A stretch of DNA of 64,000 nt from Chitinophagales bacterium (GCA_013816805.1 JACDDS010000001.1:1-64000); one strand, 5' to 3'; shown: positions 51,751-62,254, numbered from the stretch's first letter. Program-made: numbers and translations. Notes: generated by a model not told the origin, from the sequence alone.

Positions 51751-52044
51751 ATGGTAGATGTACTGATTAAACCACTAATTTCTGAGAAGATGAATCTGAT
51801 TACTCAGAAGCTGAATAAAGTGGGCTTTCTTGTTTCAAAAGACGCAAATAAGATTCAAATAAAAAGCGCTGTAGAAAAGATGTACGGCGTTACCGTAAAA
51901 GGTGTGGCAACGGCCGTAAACCCGGGTAAGTTAACACAACGACACACCAAGACCGGAAGCAGTAAGGGTATGAAAAGCTCTTATAAAAAAGCATATGTTA
52001 CGCTGGCAAAAGGGGAAGCAATTGATTTTTATGCTAATGTGTAG
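51751..52044 (+). CDS. rplW: 50S ribosomal protein L23
   Basis: A 97-residue L23 (uL23), at the tunnel exit, docking site for trigger factor and SRP. KPLISEKMNLITQKLNKVGFLVSKDANKIQIKSAVEKMYGV is the family core. Begins 7 bases after the rplD stop. Confidence 0.97.
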   Translation: MVDVLIKPLISEKMNLITQKLNKVGFLVSKDANKIQIKSAVEKMYGVTVKGVATAVNPGKLTQRHTKTGSSKGMKSSYKKAYVTLAKGEAIDFYANV

Positions 52045-52083
52045 TGAAGTATAATATTACGATCAGGGAATAAATAGTATATA

Positions 52084-52908
52084 ATGGCAGTACGAAAATT
52101 TAATCCGGTTACGCCGGGAACAAGGTTTAGAATCATTAACTCATTTTCAGAACTCACTTCGGATACACCTGAAAAAAGCTTATTGGTTCCGGCAAAGAAA
52201 AGCGGCGGTCGAAACAGCTCCGGGCGTCGTGCTATGCGATATATCGGAGGTGGTCATAAGCAAATGTATCGCCTGATAGACTTTAAACGCGATAAACAGG
52301 GTGTTCCAGCCAAGGTGCAGTCCATTGAATATGATCCAAATCGTTCCGCATTTATTGCTTTGCTTCATTATGTTGATGGTGATAAAAAATACATTCTTGC
52401 TCCACAGGGTTTAAAAGTTGGTCAAACACTTTTATCCGGTAGCGATGCCCCTCCTGAAATTGGAAATGCATTATTTTTAAAAGACATTCCTTTAGGTACC
52501 ATAATTCATAACATAGAGTTACATCCTGGCAAAGGCGCCGCAATGGTGCGTAGCGCAGGTGCAAATGCACAGCTTAGCGCAAAAGAGGGAAAATTTGCAA
52601 TAATAAAATTGCCTTCCGGCGAAAACCGCATGGTGTTGGCCACCTGTATGGCTACCATTGGCTCAGCATCAAATCCTGACCATATTCTAGAAACATCAGG
52701 AAAAGCAGGCCGCACAAGATGGAAAGGAACACGTCCGCGTAACCGTGGAGTGGCAATGAATCCGGTTGATCACCCTATGGGAGGCGGTGAAGGAAAAGCA
52801 TCTGGAGGCCATCCGCGCTCCAGAAAGGGTTTATTAGCGAAGGGTTTAAAAACACGCCATCCTAAAAATCCATCCAGTAAATACATTATTAGTAAAAGAA
52901 AGAAATAA
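52084..52908 (+). CDS. rplB: 50S ribosomal protein L2
   Basis: A 274-residue L2 (uL2), required for subunit association and peptidyl transferase. [29 protein letters not shown] near the N terminus and the [24 protein letters not shown] block with the essential His in the C-terminal region are intact. Length normal. Confidence 0.98.
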   Translation: MAVRKFNPVTPGTRFRIINSFSELTSDTPEKSLLVPAKKSGGRNSSGRRAMRYIGGGHKQMYRLIDFKRDKQGVPAKVQSIEYDPNRSAFIALLHYVDGDKKYILAPQGLKVGQTLLSGSDAPPEIGNALFLKDIPLGTIIHNIELHPGKGAAMVRSAGANAQLSAKEGKFAIIKLPSGENRMVLATCMATIGSASNPDHILETSGKAGRTRWKGTRPRNRGVAMNPVDHPMGGGEGKASGGHPRSRKGLLAKGLKTRHPKNPSSKYIISKRKK

Positions 52909-52943
52909 TAAAATACATCCGTAAAGGATAACTTATTTTAAGT

Positions 52944-53216
52944 ATGAGCAGAAGCATTAAAAAAGGACCATATGTCGACCATTCCCTTCAGCAAAAGGTT
53001 GATAAATTGAGCCAATCCGGAAGAAAGACGGTTATTAAAACATGGTCACGGCGGTCCACTATTACACCGGAATTTGTGGGTCATACTTTTGCAGTCCATA
53101 ATGGAAATAAGTTTATTCCTATTTATGTAAGTGAAAATATGGTAGGTCATAAATTAGGTGAATTTGCTCCTACCAGGAATTTTAAAGGTCATTCATCTAA
53201 AAAAATTGTTGCTTAA
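52944..53216 (+). CDS. rpsS: 30S ribosomal protein S19
   Basis: A 90-residue S19 (uS19) of the 30S head. [19 protein letters not shown] and [35 protein letters not shown] match the family from end to end. The upstream in-frame extension of the next gene (L22) into this one is not real. Confidence 0.98.
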   Translation: MSRSIKKGPYVDHSLQQKVDKLSQSGRKTVIKTWSRRSTITPEFVGHTFAVHNGNKFIPIYVSENMVGHKLGEFAPTRNFKGHSSKKIVA

Positions 53217-53226
53217 AATTCGAGAC

Positions 53227-53709
53227 ATGGCGGAAGCTAAAGCTGTATTAAGAAACTGCCAATCATCACCGCGTAAAATGCGGTATGTGGCTGATGTAGT
53301 TCGGGGCATGAATGCAGAGAAAGCACTTTACATGCTTCAGTATAATGCGAAGCATGCTTCAAAGGATATAGGAAAATTACTGCGTTCGGCAATTGACAAC
53401 TGGGAGAAGCAAAATGAAGGTACCCGCGTAGAAGATGCTCAGCTTATTGTAAAAACGGTCTTTGTAGATGGAGGCAAAATGTTGAAACGATGGCTGCCTG
53501 CGCCACACGGAAGAGCATATAAAAAACGTAAACGATCTAACCACGTTACCATTATCGTTGATTCGAAAATGGTGTTAATACCTGAAGATAAGGGGGGAAA
53601 ATCCGTTCCGGAAACCGCCGTAGCAGATAGCAGCAGTGCCGGGGTTAACACCACACCGAAAAAGTCACGGCGAAGAAGGAAAAAGGAAATTGAAACAGTG
53701 GCATCATAA
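53227..53709 (+). CDS. rplV: 50S ribosomal protein L22 with C-terminal extension
   Basis: A 160-residue L22 (uL22), lining the exit tunnel. The core of about 115 residues is normal (SPRKMRYVADVVRGMNAEKALYML; MLKRWLPAPHGRAYKKRKRSNHVTI). About 40 extra residues follow, rich in Ser/Thr then ending in KKSRRRRKKEIETVAS, so probably a disordered basic tail contacting rRNA. ATG 53227 is chosen, 10 bases after the S19 stop; the longer frame overlaps rpsS. Confidence 0.95.
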   Translation: MAEAKAVLRNCQSSPRKMRYVADVVRGMNAEKALYMLQYNAKHASKDIGKLLRSAIDNWEKQNEGTRVEDAQLIVKTVFVDGGKMLKRWLPAPHGRAYKKRKRSNHVTIIVDSKMVLIPEDKGGKSVPETAVADSSSAGVNTTPKKSRRRRKKEIETVAS

Positions 53710-53735
53710 TTAAAACACGCAACGAATAATATCAA

Positions 53736-54518
53736 ATGGGACAAAAAGCAAATCCAATAGGTAACAGGCTTGGAATAATCAGGGGTTGGGAATCCAACTG
53801 GTTTGGAGGTAAGGAATTTGCCGAAAAACTTGTTGGCGATGAAAAAATCCGGACATACCTGAGGGCCCGTATTTCTAAAGGAGGCATTGCCCAGATTGTA
53901 ATTGAGAGAACGCTTAATCGTATTACTATTACGATTCACACTTCCCGTCCCGGTATCATCATCGGCAAAGGCGGAGGAGAAGTTGATAGGATTAAGGAAG
54001 AATTAAAGAAGATTACAGATAAAGAGGTTCAGATTAATATAGTAGAAATCCGCCGTCCGGAAATCGAAGCTGCAATTGTTGCAGATACCGTTGCACGGCA
54101 GCTTGAGGCACGAATAAATTATAGACGTGCTATTAAAATGGCGATGGCATCAGCTTTAAGAATGGGTGCTGAAGGAATAAAAGTGAGGATCAGTGGCCGT
54201 TTGGGTGGTGCCGAAATTGCTCGTTCGGAAGAGATTAAGCAGGGAAGAGTGCCGCTGCATACCTTTCGGGCAGATATTGATTATGCCTTGGGCGAAGCGC
54301 AGACCGTATATGGTAAAATAGGCATTAAGGTGTGGATTTGTAAAGGAGAAGTCTATGGTAAGCGTGATCTTTCTCCAAATGTGGGTCAGAAAACAAATGA
54401 AATGCAGCGACCGAAAGGAGCCGGTCCCGGAGGCGATAGAAGAAGAGCTGGCGGTGCTCCTGGTGGCATAGGAAGAGGAAGGGATAAGGATAGAGATAGA
54501 GGTCGTGCAAAAGAATAA
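53736..54518 (+). CDS. rpsC: 30S ribosomal protein S3 with Gly/Arg-rich tail
   Basis: A 260-residue S3 (uS3) at the mRNA entry site. [25 protein letters not shown] starts it; the KH domain has the [17 protein letters not shown] loop. The family core ends near residue 215; a tail of about 45 residues, mainly Gly, Arg, Asp and Lys, follows. Such tails are seen in other Bacteroidota S3 proteins. Confidence 0.97.
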   Translation: MGQKANPIGNRLGIIRGWESNWFGGKEFAEKLVGDEKIRTYLRARISKGGIAQIVIERTLNRITITIHTSRPGIIIGKGGGEVDRIKEELKKITDKEVQINIVEIRRPEIEAAIVADTVARQLEARINYRRAIKMAMASALRMGAEGIKVRISGRLGGAEIARSEEIKQGRVPLHTFRADIDYALGEAQTVYGKIGIKVWICKGEVYGKRDLSPNVGQKTNEMQRPKGAGPGGDRRRAGGAPGGIGRGRDKDRDRGRAKE

Positions 54519-54553
54519 TTAGATTTTAATACGGAAGATAAAGTTATTGAAAC

Positions 54554-54973
54554 ATGTTACAGCCGAAAAAGACAAAATACCGTAAAACACAGAGGGGTAA
54601 AATGAAAGGTAATGATGTGCGTGGTGCTCAGCTGTCGTTTGGTTCCTTTGGATTAAAGACCCTGGATCAGGCCTGGCTTACAGATAAACAACTTGAGGCG
54701 GCACGTGTGGCTCTAACACGGCATATGAAGCGGGAAGGGCAGGTGTGGATACGTGTATTTCCGGATAAGCCTTTAACAAAAAAACCTGCGGAAGTACGTA
54801 TGGGAAAAGGTAAAGGAAATCCTGAAGGCTGGGTAAGTGTGGTAAAGCCCGGAAGAATTTTATTTGAGGCGGAAGGCGTATCACTAGCCATAGCGAAAGA
54901 AGCATTGCATCTGGCAGCACAGAAATTACCTGTACATACCAAGTTTGTGATGGCCCGTGATTATAAAGCGTAA
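54554..54973 (+). CDS. rplP: 50S ribosomal protein L16
   Basis: A 139-residue L16 (uL16), at the A-site side of the 50S subunit. [55 protein letters not shown] and the HTKFVMARD end are all as expected. The Arg targeted by YcfD-type hydroxylases lies in the GKGKGNPE region. Confidence 0.98.
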   Translation: MLQPKKTKYRKTQRGKMKGNDVRGAQLSFGSFGLKTLDQAWLTDKQLEAARVALTRHMKREGQVWIRVFPDKPLTKKPAEVRMGKGKGNPEGWVSVVKPGRILFEAEGVSLAIAKEALHLAAQKLPVHTKFVMARDYKA

Positions 54974-55025
54974 TTAATTTAAGTGTAAAACTAAAAGGTA
55001 GTCAATTAAGGATAATTGAAAGCAA

Positions 55026-55232
55026 ATGGCAAACAAAAAAATAAATTTTAAGGAGCTGTCTACGCAGGAAGTAGTTGAAAAATTAAAAGAAGACAGGATG
55101 CATTATAAGAAAATGAAATTCAACCATACCGTAAGCCAGTTGGAAAACCCGATTGTATTGAGAAGGTCACGCAGAGACATAGCCAGGATGATAACGGAAT
55201 TAAAAAAGCGCGAAACCGCTATTAATAAGTAA
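55026..55232 (+). CDS. rpmC: 50S ribosomal protein L29
   Basis: A 68-residue L29 (uL29), two antiparallel helices near the exit tunnel. FKELSTQEVVEKLKEDRMHYKKMKFNHTVSQLENP and RRDIARMITELKKRE are the family blocks. Gene order L16-L29-S17 is the usual one. Confidence 0.97.
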   Translation: MANKKINFKELSTQEVVEKLKEDRMHYKKMKFNHTVSQLENPIVLRRSRRDIARMITELKKRETAINK

Positions 55233-55286
55233 TCAAATTATTGTGAAGGTCTCTTAACGCCGTTTACAATTGATAATAGATAATAC

Positions 55287-55541
55287 ATGGAAAGAAATTT
55301 AAGAAAATCAAGGATAGGTATTGTTACCAGTAATAAGATGAATAAATCTATTACGGTTTCTATTGAAAGGAAGGTAAAGCATCCCCTGTATGGAAAATAC
55401 CTGAAAAAGACTAAAAAATTCATGGCTCATGATGAAAAACAGGAAGCCTCTATTGGGGACACCGTTCGAATAATGGAGACCAGGCCGTTAAGCAAAAGTA
55501 AGAGATGGCGTCTTGTGGAAATCGTTGAGAAAGTAAAGTAG
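55287..55541 (+). CDS. rpsQ: 30S ribosomal protein S17
   Basis: An 84-residue S17 (uS17), early 16S-binding OB-fold protein. [48 protein letters not shown] and the [15 protein letters not shown] signature are present. Confidence 0.98.
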   Translation: MERNLRKSRIGIVTSNKMNKSITVSIERKVKHPLYGKYLKKTKKFMAHDEKQEASIGDTVRIMETRPLSKSKRWRLVEIVEKVK

Positions 55542-55620
55542 AAAACAGCCTTTGGCATCTTTAATAAATAGTATCAGGTAATCAAAAAGAAAAAGCTGAC
55601 AAAATTAAACAGATCAAGTC

Positions 55621-55989
55621 ATGATACAGTCGGAATCTAGGTTGAATGTGGCAGATAATAGCGGAGCGCGCGAAGTACTGGTCATCCGGCTGCTAGGTCA
55701 CTCCCGTCAGCGATATGCTTCAGTAGGAGATGTTGTGGTGGTTACTGCTAAGGATGTAATACCAGCAGGTCAGTTAAAGAAAGGAACCGTTTCCAAAGCA
55801 GTAATTGTTCGAACACGGAACCGCATCCGGAGAAAAGATGGCTCTTATATTCGCTTTGATGATAATGCCTGCGTATTGCTTAATCCACAGGATGAACCGA
55901 GAGGTACACGGATCTTTGGCCCTGTAGCAAGAGAATTGCGGGAAAAACAATTCATGAAAATAATTTCATTAGCACCCGAAGTTTTATAA
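55621..55989 (+). CDS. rplN: 50S ribosomal protein L14
   Basis: A 122-residue L14 (uL14), a subunit interface protein that also binds Rsf[23 protein letters not shown] and the signature [26 protein letters not shown] are intact. Upstream is the longest spacer in this part of the cluster (79 bases), with no promoter element seen. It marks the start of the spc portion. Confidence 0.98.
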   Translation: MIQSESRLNVADNSGAREVLVIRLLGHSRQRYASVGDVVVVTAKDVIPAGQLKKGTVSKAVIVRTRNRIRRKDGSYIRFDDNACVLLNPQDEPRGTRIFGPVARELREKQFMKIISLAPEVL

Positions 55990-55995
55990 TAAAAT

Positions 55996-56352
55996 ATGAA
56001 AGCAAATAATACGGGCAATCGTTTTTCACCTAAGATTCATGTCAGGAAAAATGACATGGTATACGTCCGTTCCGGAGAAGATAAAGGAAAAAAAGGCAGG
56101 GTGCTTGAAGTGCTTGTGGCAGAAGGGAAAGCATTTGTAGAAGGTGTTAATATCGTCTCGAGACATACCAAGCCAAATGCAAAGAATACTCAAGGCGGGA
56201 TTGTAAAAAAGGAAGCGGCCGTTCCTGTTTCTAAGCTTATGTTGCTCGATCCCAAAGGTGGCAAGCCAACGCGGGTCGGCAGAAAAATAGTTGACGGAAA
56301 ATCTGTACGTTTTGCAAAGGGAGCAAAGAGCTCCGGTGAAATAATTAAGTAA
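55996..56352 (+). CDS. rplX: 50S ribosomal protein L24
   Basis: A 118-residue L24 (uL24), assembly initiator with a KOW motif: [49 protein letters not shown] is the RNA-binding part. 6 bases after rplN. Confidence 0.97.
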   Translation: MKANNTGNRFSPKIHVRKNDMVYVRSGEDKGKKGRVLEVLVAEGKAFVEGVNIVSRHTKPNAKNTQGGIVKKEAAVPVSKLMLLDPKGGKPTRVGRKIVDGKSVRFAKGAKSSGEIIK

Positions 56353-56367
56353 AAGAGATAAGGACAA

Positions 56368-56925
56368 ATGGAAAAATTCACTCCAAGATTAAAAAAACAT
56401 TATACCGAACAGGTAATTCCGGCCCTGCAGAAGCAATTTAGTTTTAAATCAATCATGCAGGTTCCACGCCTGGAAAAAATCAGTATTAATCAGGGTGTGG
56501 GCGCGGCAACGGCGGATAAGAAATTAATTGACAATGCCATCCAGGAAATGACTTCTATTAGCGGTCAAAGAGCGGTATCAACCAAGTCTAAAAAAGATAT
56601 TTCCAACTTTAAATTGCGGGTTAACACTGCCATAGGAGTAAGGGTAACACTTCGTGGAGAAAAGATGTACGAATTTTTAGATCGCCTTATTGCTGTGGCA
56701 TTGCCACGTGTTCGTGATTTTAAGGGAATCAACGATAAAAGTTTTGATGGCAGAGGAAACTATACACTCGGTGTTACAGAACATATCATTTTTCCGGAAA
56801 TCGATATTGATAAAATAACAAAAATCAATGGGTTTGACATCACTTTTGTTACTAATACTACCAAAGATGAAGAAGCAAAAGCTTTATTAAGCGAATTAGG
56901 TTTACCCTTCAAAAAAGATAAATAA
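56368..56925 (+). CDS. rplE: 50S ribosomal protein L5
   Basis: A 185-residue L5 (uL5), which binds 5S rRNA in the central protuberance. [17 protein letters not shown] and [22 protein letters not shown] are the family blocks. Last base of its stop is the first base of the rpsN start codon. Confidence 0.98.
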   Translation: MEKFTPRLKKHYTEQVIPALQKQFSFKSIMQVPRLEKISINQGVGAATADKKLIDNAIQEMTSISGQRAVSTKSKKDISNFKLRVNTAIGVRVTLRGEKMYEFLDRLIAVALPRVRDFKGINDKSFDGRGNYTLGVTEHIIFPEIDIDKITKINGFDITFVTNTTKDEEAKALLSELGLPFKKDK

Positions 56926-57194
56926 TGGCAAAAGAATCAGTTAAAGCCAGGGAAAGAAAGCGGGCAAGTATGGTGGCGAAATATGCTGAAAAACGAAAAG
57001 CCCTCAAAGCCGCCGGCGATTATGCCGCACTGGATAAGCTCCCGAAAAATTCTTCTGCAGTCCGCATGCACAATCGCTGCCAGCTGACCGGCAGGCCACG
57101 CGGATTTCTTCGGGAATTTGGTGTTTCAAGAAATAAATTTCGGGATCTTGCCTTAAATGGGAAAATTCCGGGCATCACAAAGGCAAGCTGGTAA
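56925..57194 (+). CDS. rpsN: 30S ribosomal protein S14 (zinc-independent long form)
   Basis: An 89-residue S14 (uS14). This is the long, Cys-poor form: only one Cys ([12 protein letters not shown]) is present, so there is no CxxC zinc site. [28 protein letters not shown] closes it. Start overlaps the rplE stop by one base, implying translational coupling. Confidence 0.97.
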   Translation: MAKESVKARERKRASMVAKYAEKRKALKAAGDYAALDKLPKNSSAVRMHNRCQLTGRPRGFLREFGVSRNKFRDLALNGKIPGITKASW

Positions 57195-57236
57195 TTTGAT
57201 AAAAGAATAATATTAAGTAAAACAAAGTTTAAGCAA

Positions 57237-57638
57237 ATGGTTACCGATCCTATAGCAGATTACCTTACCCGCATGCGCAATGCATTAGCTGCAAACCATC
57301 GCATTGTGGAAATTCCCGCTTCTAATGTAAAAAAACGCCTCACGGAAATTCTTTACGATAAAGGGTATATTTTAAAATATAAATTTGAAGATAATGAAAG
57401 GAATCAGGGAGTCATTAAAATTGCTTTAAAATATAATCAGGTTACTAAACAACCGGCCATCAGAACACTGCGTCGGGCAAGCAGGCCGGGTTTAAGAAAA
57501 TACGCTTCGGCAGATGAATTGCCAAGAGTTATTAATGGATTGGGAATAACAGTTATTTCTACATCTCACGGATTAATGACTGATAAGGAAGCGCGTGCCC
57601 AAAAAATTGGGGGTGAGGTTTTGTGCTATATTTATTAA
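57237..57638 (+). CDS. rpsH: 30S ribosomal protein S8
   Basis: A 133-residue S8 (uS8), central-domain 16S binder. MVTDPIADYLTRMRNALAANH and GLGITVISTSHGLMTDKEARAQKIGGEVLCYIY match the family; the last block is the rRNA contact. In Escherichia coli S8 represses the spc operon; a matching mRNA site is not visible to me. Confidence 0.98.
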   Translation: MVTDPIADYLTRMRNALAANHRIVEIPASNVKKRLTEILYDKGYILKYKFEDNERNQGVIKIALKYNQVTKQPAIRTLRRASRPGLRKYASADELPRVINGLGITVISTSHGLMTDKEARAQKIGGEVLCYIY

Positions 57639-57691
57639 CGAACAACAATAGTTAATAGTAATTTTAAATTACAAACACATTAAACAGTACC

Positions 57692-58255
57692 ATGTCACGA
57701 ATAGGTAAATTACCGGTTTCAGTTCCCAAAGGTGTTGCTGTTACTGTTTCACCTGCTAATGAGGTAACGGTAAAGGGTCCAAAAGGACAATTGTCTCAAA
57801 GGCTTGATCCTGATATTACTTTGAAGATTGAAGATGGAGTGCTTAAGCTCGAACGTGCTACGGAGCAAAAACGACATAAAGCGTTGCATGGCTTATACCG
57901 TGCTTTGCTTGCAAATATGGTAAAAGGAGTTACTGATGGATATGAAAAGAAGCTTGAACTTGTTGGCGTAGGATTTCGTGCCACCGTAACCGGTCAGTTG
58001 CTCGAGTTGTCAGTTGGATATTCTCACCCGGTAATGTTTGCATTGCCTAAAGAAATTAAAGCAACGGCAGAGCAGTTAAAAGGACAAAACCCTGTGATTA
58101 CTTTACAGAGCTATGATAAACAGCTGATTGGTCAGATTGCTGCTAAAATCCGAGGAGTTCGAAAGCCCGAACCTTATAAAGGAAAAGGTATTAAATTCAG
58201 CAATGAAATTTTGAGACGGAAGGCAGGCAAATCTGCTGCAACAGGAGCTAAATAA
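57692..58255 (+). CDS. rplF: 50S ribosomal protein L6
   Basis: A 187-residue L6 (uL6) with two homologous domains. [17 protein letters not shown] and the signature [26 protein letters not shown] are complete. Follows rpsH by 53 bases. Confidence 0.98.
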   Translation: MSRIGKLPVSVPKGVAVTVSPANEVTVKGPKGQLSQRLDPDITLKIEDGVLKLERATEQKRHKALHGLYRALLANMVKGVTDGYEKKLELVGVGFRATVTGQLLELSVGYSHPVMFALPKEIKATAEQLKGQNPVITLQSYDKQLIGQIAAKIRGVRKPEPYKGKGIKFSNEILRRKAGKSAATGAK

Positions 58256-58293
58256 TTTCAATCTACGGCAAAATCCGTAGTAAATATAAAAAG

Positions 58294-58644
58294 ATGTCAG
58301 TTAGAAAAGAAGCAAGGAGAGAAAAAATACGAAGAAGGATTAGAAAAAGTCTTACAGGTACAAAAGAACGTCCCCGGCTTTCTGTTTTTCGCAGCAATCG
58401 CGATATATACGCTCAGATAATTGATGATGTTAACGGGCATACTTTGATTGCTGCTTCTTCCAGGGTAGTAAAATCAGAAACAGGTAATAAAGTGGATGCC
58501 TCAAAAGAAGTAGGAAGAACACTGGCCAGGCAAGCTGTTGATGCTGGTATTATCTCGGTGGTTTTCGATCGCGGAGGATACCTGTATCATGGGCGTGTAA
58601 AAGCGCTGGCCGATGGAGCCCGGGAGGGTGGATTGAAATTTTAA
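58294..58644 (+). CDS. rplR: 50S ribosomal protein L18
   Basis: A 116-residue L18 (uL18), 5S rRNA-binding. [29 protein letters not shown] and [26 protein letters not shown] match the family exactly at the C terminus. Confidence 0.98.
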   Translation: MSVRKEARREKIRRRIRKSLTGTKERPRLSVFRSNRDIYAQIIDDVNGHTLIAASSRVVKSETGNKVDASKEVGRTLARQAVDAGIISVVFDRGGYLYHGRVKALADGAREGGLKF

Positions 58645-58716
58645 TAATAAGCATTACTTGCAGTAACATTTAAAAAATTACCGTTACAGCAAAATGCTGA
58701 TAATTCAATATTAAAT

Positions 58717-59235
58717 ATGGCACAAGCTAACATACAAAGGGTAAAGGCGAGCGAGCTGGATCTTAAAGATAAAGTAGTAAGCATTCAACGCGTTGCAAAA
58801 GTTACTAAGGGAGGCCGCACTTTTAGTTTTTCTGCACTCGTGGTAGTGGGTGATGGTAATGGTATTGTAGGCCAGGGTTTGGGTAAAGCCAGTGAAGTAC
58901 AGGAAGCAATAACCAAAGGAATTGATGATGCAAAGAAGAATCTGGTTAAAGTGCCTATTTATAAAGGAACTATTCCACACGAACAAATATCTAAAAGCGG
59001 TGCTTCAAAGGTCTGGATAAAACCAGCCTCGCATGGTACGGGTGTAATTGCCGGTGGTGCTATGCGTGCTGTTCTGGAGAGTGCGGGTGTTACGGATGTA
59101 TTGGCAAAGTCTCTCGGCTCTACTAACCCTCATAATGTGGTGAAAGCAACTATACTCGCCCTGTCAATGTTGCGCGATCCGATTAGTATTTCACAAACCC
59201 GGAATGTTAATTTAAAAAAAGTGTTTAACGGATAA
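58717..59235 (+). CDS. rpsE: 30S ribosomal protein S5
   Basis: A 172-residue S5 (uS5), decoding fidelity protein. [38 protein letters not shown] is the signature; residues in the loop before it are those altered in spectinomycin-resistant mutants of other bacteria. [32 protein letters not shown] follows. Confidence 0.98.
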   Translation: MAQANIQRVKASELDLKDKVVSIQRVAKVTKGGRTFSFSALVVVGDGNGIVGQGLGKASEVQEAITKGIDDAKKNLVKVPIYKGTIPHEQISKSGASKVWIKPASHGTGVIAGGAMRAVLESAGVTDVLAKSLGSTNPHNVVKATILALSMLRDPISISQTRNVNLKKVFNG

Positions 59236-59240
59236 GGTGT

Positions 59241-59426
59241 ATGTCAAAATTAAAAATCACGCAGGTTAAAAGCGCTATTGATCGTTCTGCCCGTCAAAAG
59301 AAAACTATTGAAGCATTAGGCATTAGAAAATTACACATGTCGGTTGTAAAAGAGGATACTCCTCAAATACAGGGAATGATTGTAAAAGTGAAGCATTTAA
59401 TTACAGTGGAAAAAGCAGAAATATGA
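59241..59426 (+). CDS. rpmD: 50S ribosomal protein L30
   Basis: A 61-residue L30 (uL30). [46 protein letters not shown] is typical. Its stop overlaps the rplO start by 4 bases (ATGA). Confidence 0.97.
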   Translation: MSKLKITQVKSAIDRSARQKKTIEALGIRKLHMSVVKEDTPQIQGMIVKVKHLITVEKAEI

Positions 59427-59869
59427 ATCTTAGTAGCCTGAAGCCTGCAAAGGGTTCTATAAAGAAGGTAAAAAGAATTGGCCGTGGTGAGGGCAGTGGC
59501 CATGGTGGCACTTCCACACGTGGCAATAATGGTGCAGGTCAGCGGTCCGGTAACAAAGAAAAGAGAGGCTTTGAAGGTGGTCAAATGCCTTTACAGCGTC
59601 GCCTTCCTAAGGGTGGTTTTAAAAACTTGTTCCGGAGAGAATATGAAATTATCAACCTAGGAAAGTTGCAGGAATATGCTGATAAATTCGGTATAGCTGA
59701 TATCAACCATGAGACCTTAACTCAAAATCACATTATCAGAAAGAAAGACCGTGTTAAGATTCTTGGTAATGGCGAATTAAAAACAAAGCTGAATGTTCAT
59801 GTGAATGCAGTCAGCGAATCAGCAAAAAGTGCAATTGAGGCAGCAGGAGGAACTGTTAACCTGATATAA
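59423..59869 (+). CDS. rplO: 50S ribosomal protein L15
   Basis: A 148-residue L15 (uL15), late assembly protein. [41 protein letters not shown] is the rRNA-contacting N-terminal arm; [36 protein letters not shown]-like ending is normal. ATGA overlap with rpmD; secY follows after 5 bases. Confidence 0.97.
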   Translation: MNLSSLKPAKGSIKKVKRIGRGEGSGHGGTSTRGNNGAGQRSGNKEKRGFEGGQMPLQRRLPKGGFKNLFRREYEIINLGKLQEYADKFGIADINHETLTQNHIIRKKDRVKILGNGELKTKLNVHVNAVSESAKSAIEAAGGTVNLI

Positions 59870-59874
59870 TCGCA

Positions 59875-61212
59875 ATGAAACGTTTCATTCAAACTATACA
59901 AAACATCTGGAAAATAGATGACCTGCGTCAGCGTATCTTATATACCCTGGCTTTGGTTTTCATCTATCGCGTTGGTTCTTACATCGTGCTTCCGGGCGTA
60001 GATGCTGTTCAGCTCGAGTCACTCGGTCAGCAGTCAGCTAAAGGAGTATTTGGCCTGCTGGATATTTTTGCAGGAGGCGCCTTTTCCAGGGCTTCCATTT
60101 TTGCACTTGGCATTATGCCTTATATCTCTGCTTCTATTGTGATGCAATTGTTGACGATGGCGATTCCTACATTTCAAAAGATGCAGAAAGAAGGAGAAAG
60201 CGGTCGCAGGAAAATAAATCAATTTACTCGTGTCTTAACTGTGTTTATTACAGCTGCACAAGCTTCAGGCTATGTTGTATATTTAAAAAGCGGACTTGGA
60301 GCCAACCTTGTTAACGACAATGGCTTATTCTGGTTATCCTCGGTTACCATTCTTACTGCAGGGACCATCTTTGTAATGTGGATGGGCGAAAGAATAACCG
60401 ATCGCGGCATTGGAAATGGAATTTCACTCTTAATCATGATAGGCATTATTGCCCGGTTACCATTTGCTTTAATTTCAGAATTCGAAAGCCGTATTAATGA
60501 AGGAGGGGGGGCAATAGCCTTTCTATTGGAAATTGCGGTTTTATTGGGAGTTGTAGTGGTGGTAATTATGCTGGTACAGGGAACCCGGAAAATACCGGTT
60601 CAATATGCAAAAAGGGTAGTAGGAAATAAGCAATATGGCGGCGTCCGGCAATACATACCATTAAAAGTTAACGCTGCCGGAGTTATGCCTATAATCTTTG
60701 CGCAGGCTTTAATGTTTATTCCGGCAACTATAGCCCAGTTTTTTCCTGATTCGGCTGCTATGCAGGGAGCTACAACCTTTACAAATCCCGGTTCCTTTTG
60801 GTACAGCTTTATATTTACCATACTAATAGTGATTTTCACTTATTTTTATACAGCCCTGATCGTAAACCCGATTCAGATGGCTGATGATATGAAACGTAAT
60901 GGAGGTTTTATTCCTGGCGTAAAACCCGGAAGACAAACTGCCAACTTCATAGATAATGTAATGTCAAGGATCACTTTACCAGGTGCATTATTTTTAGCCT
61001 TTGTAGCAATTATGCCATCTTTTGCCAGAATTTTTGGTGTAAATACTCAGTTCGCCAATTTTTACGGTGGAACATCACTACTTATTTTGGTAGGTGTGGT
61101 TTTGGATACTCTTCAACAGATTGAGAGTCATTTATTGATGCGCCATTATGATGGCTTAATGAAATCAGGCCGGATAAAAGGCCGTACTCAAGGTGTACAA
61201 GTTTCTTCCTGA
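59875..61212 (+). CDS. secY: Preprotein translocase subunit SecY
   Basis: A 445-residue inner-membrane channel of the Sec translocon with the expected ten membrane helices. RQRILYTLALVFIYRVGSYIVLPGVD starts helix 1; GIMPYISASIVMQLLTMAIPTFQKMQKEGESGRRKI is the highly conserved plug/TM2 region, and GIGNGISLLIMIGII and the cytosolic loop IPVQYAKR follow. All signal-peptide proteins in this window depend on it. 5 bases after rplO. Confidence 0.98.
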   Translation: MKRFIQTIQNIWKIDDLRQRILYTLALVFIYRVGSYIVLPGVDAVQLESLGQQSAKGVFGLLDIFAGGAFSRASIFALGIMPYISASIVMQLLTMAIPTFQKMQKEGESGRRKINQFTRVLTVFITAAQASGYVVYLKSGLGANLVNDNGLFWLSSVTILTAGTIFVMWMGERITDRGIGNGISLLIMIGIIARLPFALISEFESRINEGGGAIAFLLEIAVLLGVVVVVIMLVQGTRKIPVQYAKRVVGNKQYGGVRQYIPLKVNAAGVMPIIFAQALMFIPATIAQFFPDSAAMQGATTFTNPGSFWYSFIFTILIVIFTYFYTALIVNPIQMADDMKRNGGFIPGVKPGRQTANFIDNVMSRITLPGALFLAFVAIMPSFARIFGVNTQFANFYGGTSLLILVGVVLDTLQQIESHLLMRHYDGLMKSGRIKGRTQGVQVSS

Positions 61213-61213
61213 T

Positions 61214-61996
61214 ATGATTTATTACAAAACAGTTGAAGAAATTGAGAACATCAGGAAAAGTTCTTTGCTTGTTTCCAGGACCCTTGCTGAAGTAGCAAAA
61301 AACATTAAGCCTGGTATCACCACGATTGATCTGGACGTTATTGGAGAAGAATTTATTCGTGACCATGGAGCGTATCCGGCTTTCCTTGGTTACAGAGGGT
61401 TCCCGAACACACTTTGTGTATCAGTAAATGAGCAGATAGTTCATGGGGTACCCGGAAGTTATGCTTTAAAAGAAGGTGATATTGTATCTATCGATACAGG
61501 AGTTGTGCTAGATAAATTTTATGGAGACAGCGCCTACACCTTTGCTGTAGGAGAAATAGATGAACAAAAAAAAAGGTTAATGCAAATTACCCGGGAGTCG
61601 TTGTTTCTTGCAGTAGAACAGGCACGCGTTGGGAAGAGGATAGGGGACATTGCATTTACCGTGCAGGACTTTGTTGAGCGAAATGGCTATTCAATAGTCA
61701 GGGAACTGGTTGGTCATGGTCTGGGGAAGAAATTACATGAAGATCCGGAAGTGCCTAATTATGGTAAACGGGGTGCAGGTACCAAGTTGCTGGAAGGATT
61801 GGTTATTGCCATTGAACCGATGGTGAATATGGGTAAGCGAAACGTAATGCAATCACCTGATGGTTGGACAATTTATACAGAAGATAAATTACCCTCGGCG
61901 CATTTCGAACATACTGTTGCGATTACCAGGAATGGTCCTGATGTGTTAACCACTTTTGAATTCATTGAAGAGGTTGTTTACGGAACCGTTGTATAG
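61214..61996 (+). CDS. map: Methionine aminopeptidase, type I
   Basis: A 260-residue metallopeptidase that removes initiator Met. The five metal ligands are visible: the Asp pair in SIDTGVVLDKFYGDSAYTF, His in VGHGLGKKLHEDPEVPNY, Glu in VIAIEPMV and Glu in the final segment after DKLPSAHFEHTVAIT. Start ATG 61214 is the first base after the secY stop; the longer frame from 61193 overlaps secY. Confidence 0.97.
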   Translation: MIYYKTVEEIENIRKSSLLVSRTLAEVAKNIKPGITTIDLDVIGEEFIRDHGAYPAFLGYRGFPNTLCVSVNEQIVHGVPGSYALKEGDIVSIDTGVVLDKFYGDSAYTFAVGEIDEQKKRLMQITRESLFLAVEQARVGKRIGDIAFTVQDFVERNGYSIVRELVGHGLGKKLHEDPEVPNYGKRGAGTKLLEGLVIAIEPMVNMGKRNVMQSPDGWTIYTEDKLPSAHFEHTVAITRNGPDVLTTFEFIEEVVYGTVV

Positions 61997-62019
61997 TCAG
62001 CAATTAAAACCGATATTTG
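61989..62019 (+). promoter_or_regulatory. Candidate internal promoter ahead of infA
   Basis: TTG at 61989-61991, a 20-base spacer, and GATATTTG at 62012-62019 (one mismatch to TAnnTTTG) overlap the end of map and the short map-infA gap. infA ATG is 16 bases downstream. It could allow extra transcription of infA-rpmJ-rpsM and onwards. Confidence 0.45.
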
Positions 62020-62035
62020 CACCTCAAAAATTTGA

Positions 62036-62254
62036 ATGGCGAAGCAGGATTTAATAAAACAAGACGGGACAATTACAGAAGCGTTATCTAATGCAATGTT
62101 TCGGGTTCGTCTTGAAAACGGTCATGAAATTATCGCCACAATATCCGGGAAAATGAGGATGCATTACATCCGGATTCTTCCAGGCGATAAGGTTACAGTT
62201 GAAATGTCACCTTATGATTTAACAAGAGGAAGAATTACATACCGGTTTAAGTAA
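62036..62254 (+). CDS. infA: Translation initiation factor IF-1
   Basis: A 72-residue OB-fold factor that occupies the A site during initiation. [72 protein letters not shown] is complete in length and agrees with the family throughout; here only the [14 protein letters not shown] and LPGDKVTVE blocks need be cited as diagnostic. Between map and rpmJ as usual in the phylum. Confidence 0.98.
   Translation: MAKQDLIKQDGTITEALSNAMFRVRLENGHEIIATISGKMRMHYIRILPGDKVTVEMSPYDLTRGRITYRFK

Noticed and set aside
53439-53939. A 166-residue open frame on the minus strand over rplV and rpsC
   Set aside because: It is antisense to two unmistakable ribosomal protein genes; absence of stops follows from their codon use.
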